From NCBI GenBank assembly GCA_035495555.1, contig DATJFQ010000051.1, positions 1 to 20,154 of the forward strand: DNA of 20,154 bases, written 5' to 3'. Source of the stretch: DATJFQ01 sp035495555 (GTDB lineage: Bacteria; Acidobacteriota; Vicinamibacteria; Vicinamibacterales; 2-12-FULL-66-21). Of this stretch, positions 15,260-20,154 are shown piece by piece (within the stretch, counting starts at the first letter, position 1; each line of letters starts with the position of its first letter). Below the pieces are notes generated by a model. The model saw nothing but the letters and a program-made list of their open reading frames with translations. It did not search any database and had not been told where the DNA came from. The position numbers were made by a program, and so were the translations under genes.

Positions 15260-15925
15260 TCACGCCGGCGCACTGGCGCGCTTGCGCCGCCGAAGCCCGG
15301 CGAGTGCCGCGCCGCTTCCGACGAGGAACAACGTCGCCGGCTCCGGCGTCGTGTGCAGATTCGTGAAGTCATACCGCAGCGCGGTCCCGAAGAACAGCGG
15401 CGTCAGGTCGCCGTTGAAGAGGAACGCCGCGCTGGCGGTGCCCGCTCCGACGAGCGACTTCGTGAACGCCGGATCGGTCCGTCCGTAAATGTTTGGATCC
15501 AGCAGATAGCCGCTCACCACGCCGGAGAAGGTGAACGGCCGCTCGACGGTGACGCTCTGTGTGCCGGAAATCGTGAAGGACGGGGATGAGAACGTGCCCG
15601 TCATCCCCTCGAGAAAGATCTCCGGGTACGAGACCCCGTCGACGACAGCACTCCCGTTCGCCTGCGGACCCAGAAAACTGCCGCCAAGATCAATCGTCGT
15701 TCCAGGAGCGCAGGGCGTGCACTCAAGCGACAGCGTGCTGACGTACGCCTCGAGGAACGCCTTCAGCCCGAAACCGCTCCCGTTCATCACGGTTTGTGCG
15801 TAGGTGGTGAGGGTGCCGGCAGTGAAATAGCCGCTCGTGATTTCAACGGGGTCCGCGGCTGCCGGCTGCGGCAGAACCGTAACGGACAAAAGCACAAGCA
15901 CAGCCGTTTGTGTTGAGAGTCGCAT
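15260..15925 (-). CDS. PEP-CTERM sorting-domain exported protein
   Basis: The protein has 221 residues. The start is ATG 15925, with GGAG 6 bases upstream; a signal peptide follows (MRLSTQTAVLVLLSVTVLPQ then PAAA-DP). The C-terminus is a PEP-CTERM signal: TPEPATLF, then a short hydrophobic stretch and an RRRKR cluster. Such signals are recognised and cut by an exosortase, which delivers proteins to the cell surface or the extracellular matrix; no exosortase gene is in the window. The middle part is rich in Gly, Ser, Thr and beta-prone residues, with two Cys in a CTPC pair, and I recognise no catalytic motif. The gene converges on the small ORF ahead with a 4-base gap. A sigma-54-like promoter motif lies 119 bases upstream. 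Confidence 0.85.
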   Translation of the reverse strand: MRLSTQTAVLVLLSVTVLPQPAAADPVEITSGYFTAGTLTTYAQTVMNGSGFGLKAFLEAYVSTLSLECTPCAPGTTIDLGGSFLGPQANGSAVVDGVSYPEIFLEGMTGTFSSPSFTISGTQSVTVERPFTFSGVVSGYLLDPNIYGRTDPAFTKSLVGAGTASAAFLFNGDLTPLFFGTALRYDFTNLHTTPEPATLFLVGSGAALAGLRRRKRASAPA

Positions 15926-15943
15926 CGGAACTCCAGCAGCCGG

Positions 15944-15961
15944 GCAGGCCTGAACGCCTGC
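15944..15961. repeat. Copy of the GCAGGCCTGAANGCCTGC palindrome
   Basis: The inverted repeat GCAGGC-CTGAAC-GCCTGC matches 11-28 with a single base difference in the loop/stem border. It lies just upstream of the PEP-CTERM gene and would fold in its 5' leader. Confidence 0.5.
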
Positions 15962-16009
15962 GTACGGCTTTTCGCAAAGATGGTCCGTTTCTTTCCCGAT
16001 TGCGCACCG

Positions 16010-16030
16010 GGCAGCCACACCTCGGCTGCC
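16010..16030. repeat. Perfect 7-bp hairpin in the PEP-CTERM leader
   Basis: GGCAGCC-ACACCTC-GGCTGCC forms a perfect stem in the gap between the PEP-CTERM gene and the MgtE fusion. On the minus strand it lies downstream of a sigma-54-like motif. It could equally be the 3' hairpin of the MgtE fusion transcript's downstream region. No T-run follows. Confidence 0.4.
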
Positions 16031-16043
16031 GGACGGCCGTGAT

Positions 16044-16059
16044 CGCAAACAGGCTGCCA
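16044..16059 (-). promoter_or_regulatory. Possible sigma-54 promoter for the PEP-CTERM gene
   Basis: On the minus strand the sequence reads TGGCAG-CCTGT-TTGCG. The GG and GC pairs are 10 bases apart, as the sigma-54 -24/-12 consensus (TGGCAC-N5-TTGCA) demands. PEP-CTERM genes are controlled by RpoN with PrsK/PrsR in some bacteria. This is one site only and could be chance. Confidence 0.35.
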
Positions 16060-16100
16060 TCCGATGGCGGTCGCGCGCGATGCCGGTGGCGCGCTGGGCG

Positions 16101-19100
16101 CTACAGGAGTGTTCCTCGAAGCACGACGAGGGCGACCGAGAAGTAGATGATGAGCCCCGTCACGTCGACGAGCGTCGCCACGAACGGCGCTGAAGATGTG
16201 GCCGGATCGAAGCCCATGCGTCGCAGCGCCATCGGCAGCAGCGACCCGATCAACGTCCCCCACATCACGACGCCTATCAGCGCAAAGGCGACCGTAAACG
16301 CGACCAGCAGCCAGTGCTGACCGTAAATGTCCGAGAAGGCCGACCAGACGGTAATGCGCAGGAAGCCGATGACCGCCAGAATTGCGCCCAGCGCGAGGCC
16401 TGCCCCGATTTCCCGGCGCATGACGCGCCACCAGTCGCGAATCGTCAACTCGCCGAGCGCGAGCGCGCGAATGACGAGCGTTGACGCCTGCGATCCCGAG
16501 TTGCCCCCGCTCGAAATGATGAGCGGGACGAACAAGGCGAGAACGACCGCCTTGTTGATTTCGTTCTCGAAGAAACCCATCGCCGTGGCGGTCAGCATTT
16601 CACCGAGGAACAGCGCCGTCAGCCACCCCGCCCGCTTTTGGATCATCTTCAGGAAGCCGATCTCCATGTAGGGCTCGTCGAGGGCTTCCGAACCGCCGAT
16701 GCGCTGGATGTCTTCCGTCGCTTCCGTCTCGACGACGTCGAGGACGTCGTCGACCGTGACGATCCCGATGAGCACGCCGGAGGTGTCGGTCACCGGCAGC
16801 GCCGTCCGGTCGAACTGTCGGAAGGCGTTGACGGCCTCCTGCTGATCGTCGGTCGCCTTCAGCGCGACGAAATGCCGGTCCATGATCTCGGAGACGCGGC
16901 GCGCCGGATCGGCGAGCAGGATCTCGCGGATTCTGATGTCGTCGATCAACATCCCGTCGTCGTCGACGACGTAGATCACGTTGAGGGTTTCGCTGTCGTG
17001 CCCGTGCGTGCGTACGTAGTCGAGGACCTGCTGGATCGTCCAGCCTTCGCGGACCGCGACGTAGTCGGGCGTCATCAGCCGCCCGATCGACTTCTCCGGA
17101 TATCCGAGCAGGGTGACGGCGATCGCGCGCTCCTGGGCGGAGAGGAGCGACAGCAGCTCGCGCGTCACGGTGGCGGGCAGTTCCTCGAGGAACGTGGTGC
17201 GGTCGTCGGGCGCCATGTTGTTGAGGATGGCGGCCACGTCTTCCTTGGAGAGCGTCTTCAGCAGCGCCTCGCGGGCGTCCTGCTCGAGATACTCGAACGT
17301 TTCAGCAGCCTCCTTGCGGGGGAGGAGGCGGAACGCGATTGCCTGCTCGTCGAGACTGAGGTCCGCCAGCAGTTCGGCGAGATCGCTCGCCGGCCGGTTG
17401 CGGACCATGTCTCTCAGCCGCTGGTAATCGCGTTCGCGGAGAACCGCCGCGAGTTCGTCTGCCGGCCGCGCCACTGCGCGTATGGCCGTCAGCGCGTCCT
17501 CGCGGCCCGGGCCGCTCAGTTGTTCTGCCATCGTGTTCAACGCCGCCCTGACGATGTCGTGATGGTGGACGTGCGGCCCGGCGCTCTTGCCCGCGTCGAG
17601 CCACATGCGGTGGATGAGTTCGAGGTCCCGCGCGCCGAGTTCCGGCGCGTGAGGCCCGAGGTGGAAAATGTCGGATCGCCCGCTCGAGTGGAAGATGACG
17701 AGCCGGACCTGCAGTTCCGGCATCTCGGCGCGTTCCCACGCTTCGCCCAGGAGCCGCGCCTGTGCGTCCGCCGAGATCGACGTCGATTCGCCGACGTAGA
17801 CGTCCGAGGCCCGCATCCGTATGACCGTCGAGATGACCGCGTCGAACACGTCGTGCGCCGGCACGATGACCAGGCGCACCGGGCGCCCGAACCGTTCCGC
17901 GATCGCGATCACGCGCGCGAAGAGCGCGCGTTCGGACGGCGTCGGCTCCATCGAGTCCGCTTCTTCCACGCCGTCGGTTCCGATGAGGCGCGCCGTCATC
18001 ACGACCACGTCGTGCTCGCGGGAGGTACGAAGCGCCGCCGTCAGATGGGAGAGCAGATGCGGGTTGCGCACGGGCACGAGGATGCTGCCCGGCCGCTCAG
18101 GCAGATCTGACGAGAGAATCTGGCTGGAGACGAGCAGGCTCTCGGCATCGGCATCCGCTGTCGGCTCCTCGATGCGCCGCGCGTGCCGCGCGAACACCAC
18201 CGTCATCGACACGAGGGCCGCCGTCGCCGCCACGGCGCCGGCCTCCCCCCGCAGCAGCATCGCTACTGCGCATGCGGCCAGCACGACGCCAACCGATTTC
18301 ACCGCGCGCCGCTGCCTGAGAAACGACAGGCGCCCCAGGGCCGCCGCCTGAACGGCCAGCGTCCAGAGCATGGTCGTCGCGTAAGCTGTCGCGAGCCACG
18401 TAATGCTCGCGCCGCTCAGCAGCACCGCCACGGCGACCGCGACGACGACGGCGTTGATGGCCGTCTGATATCGCCCGAACCGGGGGTCCTGCTCCTGGAA
18501 CCGCGACGAAATGGCGCCGCGTTCGGCCAGTCGGAGGAGTGCGGCTTCCGCCCCCCACATCCCCGCGCGGCCCGTCTGTCCGAGCAGCAGCGCGGAAGCC
18601 ACGACGACAACGGGACGCAGGAGGAAGGCGAGCCAGTGCGGCCCGATAACGGTCGTCAGGAACTCGAGAGGCGCCGCCGTCCACTGCAGGTGCGACCCCT
18701 CGTCTGCGAATGCTGCCAGCAGGAACGACAGGCCGGCCGTGAACAGCAGCGCGGCCGCTCCGGTCATGCGCACGGTGCGCCTCAGACCGGCGATACGCGG
18801 CGGTTCGAGTTCGTGTGCGGCGCGCGGAATGCTGTCGGCGACGCCGATGGCGGAGCCCGCGCGCCCAAGCGCCGCGAACACGGACACCAGTGCCCAGAGC
18901 CCGAGTTCGATCTGTCGCCGCCAGGGGAGACTCGGGTTCCACCACGTGGCGAGCGAGGGGAGAGGCGGGGCTGCGCGCCGGACGATGGCCGTCACCAGGG
19001 CCGCGATGAACAGCACGAGCAGGATCGCGACTGCAATCCACACGTAACGCGCGCGCTGCGCCGGCGTCATGAGCGGACCGCGCCGGGCACGCAGCCAGAG

Positions 19101-19568
19101 CCAACCGAGCATGACCAGCGCCGCGAGGCTCGCCAGATCCGCGGCGCCGGCCCTGCGGAGCACGATCGAGTACTCCGTGAGCGTGAAGACGAACGAAGCG
19201 CAGTAGTGGCCGAAGACCACGCAGGCAAGCGCCGCGAGCAGGATGCGTTCGAGGAGCGTGGTGCACGCCGTGGCTGTGGCCGCGCGCGGACCGAATGCAC
19301 GCTCGACGCGGCCGGTCAGCCCGCCGGGGATGAAGAGCGTCCAGTTCTCGATATCGATCCGCCGGACGACGAAGCCGAAGAGCGCCGCCGCCAGCACGAC
19401 CCACGGCCCGACCGCTCCGGCGGAATCGAGCAGCAGCCCACCCACGAAGAACGCGGCAAACAGTGTTTCGGGCAGCGCGAGCGCGGCCGCGCGCGATGAA
19501 GATGTGTAAACCCGCAGCGCTGTGGCAGCGAAGAGGACCGAGACCCGTCGTGACGAGGGCGCTGCCAT
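16101..19568 (-). CDS. Fusion protein: APC-like permease, USP-like domain and MgtE Mg2+ channel
   Basis: The protein has 1155 residues, while a normal MgtE has about 450. Residues 1-465 have about a dozen hydrophobic segments and resemble an APC-superfamily transporter; FIPGGLTGRVERAFG (79-93) matches the KimA segment YPSGGGAYIVSKDNLG, but the K+-binding Asp and Tyr of KimA's first helix are replaced. Residues 492-640 resemble a universal-stress-protein domain (SILVPVRNPHLL, SDVYVGES). Residues 690-1155 are a complete MgtE: the helical N domain (about 700-825), two CBS domains (about 830-950, with TVDDVLDVVETEATEDI), then five membrane helices with the signature SGGNSGSQAST (1020-1030) and ATLVDVTGLIIYF (1131-1143), whose Asp1135 corresponds to the pore Asp. 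It probably passes Mg2+ across the inner membrane. The start is ATG 19568 without a clear ribosome-binding site. No M-box riboswitch is visible upstream. Confidence 0.88.
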   Translation of the reverse strand: MAAPSSRRVSVLFAATALRVYTSSSRAAALALPETLFAAFFVGGLLLDSAGAVGPWVVLAAALFGFVVRRIDIENWTLFIPGGLTGRVERAFGPRAATATACTTLLERILLAALACVVFGHYCASFVFTLTEYSIVLRRAGAADLASLAALVMLGWLWLRARRGPLMTPAQRARYVWIAVAILLVLFIAALVTAIVRRAAPPLPSLATWWNPSLPWRRQIELGLWALVSVFAALGRAGSAIGVADSIPRAAHELEPPRIAGLRRTVRMTGAAALLFTAGLSFLLAAFADEGSHLQWTAAPLEFLTTVIGPHWLAFLLRPVVVVASALLLGQTGRAGMWGAEAALLRLAERGAISSRFQEQDPRFGRYQTAINAVVVAVAVAVLLSGASITWLATAYATTMLWTLAVQAAALGRLSFLRQRRAVKSVGVVLAACAVAMLLRGEAGAVAATAALVSMTVVFARHARRIEEPTADADAESLLVSSQILSSDLPERPGSILVPVRNPHLLSHLTAALRTSREHDVVVMTARLIGTDGVEEADSMEPTPSERALFARVIAIAERFGRPVRLVIVPAHDVFDAVISTVIRMRASDVYVGESTSISADAQARLLGEAWERAEMPELQVRLVIFHSSGRSDIFHLGPHAPELGARDLELIHRMWLDAGKSAGPHVHHHDIVRAALNTMAEQLSGPGREDALTAIRAVARPADELAAVLRERDYQRLRDMVRNRPASDLAELLADLSLDEQAIAFRLLPRKEAAETFEYLEQDAREALLKTLSKEDVAAILNNMAPDDRTTFLEELPATVTRELLSLLSAQERAIAVTLLGYPEKSIGRLMTPDYVAVREGWTIQQVLDYVRTHGHDSETLNVIYVVDDDGMLIDDIRIREILLADPARRVSEIMDRHFVALKATDDQQEAVNAFRQFDRTALPVTDTSGVLIGIVTVDDVLDVVETEATEDIQRIGGSEALDEPYMEIGFLKMIQKRAGWLTALFLGEMLTATAMGFFENEINKAVVLALFVPLIISSGGNSGSQASTLVIRALALGELTIRDWWRVMRREIGAGLALGAILAVIGFLRITVWSAFSDIYGQHWLLVAFTVAFALIGVVMWGTLIGSLLPMALRRMGFDPATSSAPFVATLVDVTGLIIYFSVALVVLRGTLL

Positions 19569-19587
19569 GCGCTTGTATTAGAGCACG

Positions 19588-19626
19588 CCGCGCTTCGCGC
19601 GGGGCGCTGGGGCCTGGGTGCCTCGG
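19588..19626 (-). repeat. Inverted copy of the repeat unit at 94-133
   Basis: On the minus strand this unit starts CCGAGGCAC and ends CCCCGCGCGAAGCGCGG, as does 94-133 on the plus strand; most of the 40 bases agree. The end hairpin CCGCGC-GAA-GCGCGG is identical in all three copies seen in the window. Confidence 0.6.
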
Positions 19627-19660
19627 AAAAGGTGCTGCGTTCAGAGCCACAACGATCTCC

Positions 19661-19760
19661 CCATCGTCGTTGGAGCATCGATGCGGCGCGCCGACGGCGT
19701 TCCACGCAGATCCCGAAGGCGCGAAGGCCGCGAAGCTGTTCTCTTTGCGTCGGGAATTCG
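19661..19760 (+). repeat. Direct repeat, copy 1 (about 100 bp)
   Basis: This copy begins CCATCGTCGTTGGAGC and contains GATGCGGCGCGCCGACGGC, CCCGAAGG and GGCCGCGAAGCTG. It aligns with 20006-20105 over its whole length with roughly one difference in six. Its core CGAAGGCGCGAAG also occurs at 4532-4550. Confidence 0.65.
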
Positions 19761-19824
19761 CAATCACCGACTTCGGGACCTTCGGCCGTCAGAGCCCACG
19801 CTGGATCAGGCCGACGGGGGCGAG

Positions 19825-19840
19825 GACGGGGCGCCCCGTC
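19825..19840. repeat. Perfect 16-bp palindrome
   Basis: GACGGGGCGCCCCGTC equals its own reverse complement. Its half, GACGGGGC, recurs at 19892-19899 and is paired with GCCCCGTC at 19923-19930. Confidence 0.5.
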
Positions 19841-19891
19841 TCGCGCGGAAGCGGCTCCTCGTCGACATGTCTTTCAGGCGGCTGAGCACGA

Positions 19892-19930
19892 GACGGGGCT
19901 GGCCGAGCAATGCCGAGCAGGGGCCCCGTC
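19892..19930. repeat. Inverted repeat with a 23-base loop, related to the neighbouring palindrome
   Basis: GACGGGGC (19892-19899) and GCCCCGTC (19923-19930) can form an 8-bp stem. The loop has a GCCGAGCA direct repeat (GGCCGAGCAATGCCGAGCAG). It uses the same stem sequence as the palindrome at 19825-19840, so alternative pairings are possible. Confidence 0.45.
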
Positions 19931-20005
19931 GCCGCGGCGCCCGCTGGCCATCGGGTTGTCTCGTCACTCAGTGGCTGCCGCGCGCAGCAGCTCCGTAGGA
20001 TCGCG

Positions 20006-20105
20006 CCATCGTCCTGGAGCAACGATGCGGCGCGCCGACGGCATGCCACGCAGGCCCCGAAGCCCCGAAGGCCGCGAAGCTGATTCTCTTAGCACCGGGA
20101 AATCG
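20006..20105 (+). repeat. Direct repeat, copy 2 (about 100 bp)
   Basis: This copy aligns with 19661-19760, 345 bases away. It shares GGAGCA, CGATGCGGCGCGCCGACGGC, CCACGCAG, CGAAGGCCGCGAAGCTG and TTCTCTT. No target-site duplication or coding capacity is seen. It looks like a non-autonomous dispersed element of the genome. Confidence 0.65.
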
Positions 20106-20154
20106 GCCACGATTTCAGCACGCACTGGCTCAGGGCCCTGATCGTTTCAGTGTC

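Larger units (their letters stand above)
19569..20154. other. Non-coding stretch of repeats and palindromes
   Basis: No open reading frame here looks like a protein gene: the overlapping frames give Arg/Ala/Pro-rich translations without motifs. The stretch holds an inverted copy of the window-start repeat (19588-19626), two direct repeats (19661-19760 and 20006-20105) and two palindromic elements (19825-19840 and 19892-19930). I see no tRNA, transposase or promoter I could defend. Confidence 0.6.

Noticed and set aside
15926..16100. c-di-GMP (GEMM) riboswitch before the PEP-CTERM gene
   Set aside because: Pieces such as TTTGCGAAAAGCC reminded me of it, but the conserved blocks and their order are absent.
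19569..19760. M-box or other Mg2+ riboswitch upstream of the MgtE fusion
   Set aside because: No conserved M-box element is visible in the leader; the region is taken up by repeats.
19618..20141. Several open frames of 80-170 residues at the window end
   Set aside because: They overlap each other on the same DNA, run through the direct repeats, and give Arg/Ala/Pro-rich translations without motifs or ribosome-binding sites.
1..20154. CRISPR arrays, tRNA or rRNA genes, insertion sequences
   Set aside because: I found no regularly spaced repeats, no cloverleaf with a CCA end, no rRNA-like stretch and no transposase or integrase motif.

Overview
The window is GC-rich and densely coded, with many GTG or TTG starts. 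It carries a PEP-CTERM protein, a very large secreted M14 carboxypeptidase and a KdpD that is split into two proteins. Together these suggest a free-living Gram-negative environmental bacterium. My best guess is Acidobacteriota (Vicinamibacteria-like), but this rests on gene style only and was not tested.

Layout. Positions 1-137 hold short GC hairpin repeats. A secreted M14-type zinc peptidase (138-3257, minus) and an aldose 1-epimerase (3322-4407, plus) diverge from a 64-bp gap. From 4590 to 15025 lies a potassium-homeostasis island. It contains a KimA-type K+ importer (4590-6440, minus) behind a c-di-AMP (ydaO-type) riboswitch (about 6441-6600, minus), the histidine-kinase half of KdpD (6675-8183, plus) overlapping kdpE (8180-8869, plus), then kdpB, kdpC and kdpA on the minus strand, a composite ORF with a porin fragment (13069-13791, minus), and the sensor half of KdpD (13895-15025, plus). 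A small putative membrane protein (15097-15255) and a PEP-CTERM protein (15260-15925, minus) follow. The last gene (16101-19568, minus) encodes a 1155-residue fusion of an APC-like permease, a universal-stress-protein-like domain and a complete MgtE Mg2+ channel. From 19569 to the end there is no convincing gene; the stretch holds direct repeats and palindromes.

How it fits together. Both divergent intergenic regions of the island contain a 17-bp pair of TTTAxx-type direct repeats with a 5-bp spacer. This is the architecture of the E. coli KdpE operator, so KdpE probably controls kimA, kdpD-C/kdpE, the kdp structural genes and kdpD-N. c-di-AMP appears to enter at two levels: RNA (riboswitch before kimA) and protein (the USP domain of KdpD-N carries an SxS-x20-WYAVY motif close to the c-di-AMP motif described for S. 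aureus KdpD). The Mg2+ channel fusion adds a second cation system whose N-terminal half resembles KimA.

The Kdp pump itself looks damaged or rearranged. The gene order is A-C-B instead of A-B-C, no kdpF is seen, kdpA lacks its first transmembrane helix because it is joined to a porin fragment, and kdpB's best start codon is one base out of frame. Either the operon is decaying while KimA takes over, or the assembly contains errors here. Raw reads would decide.
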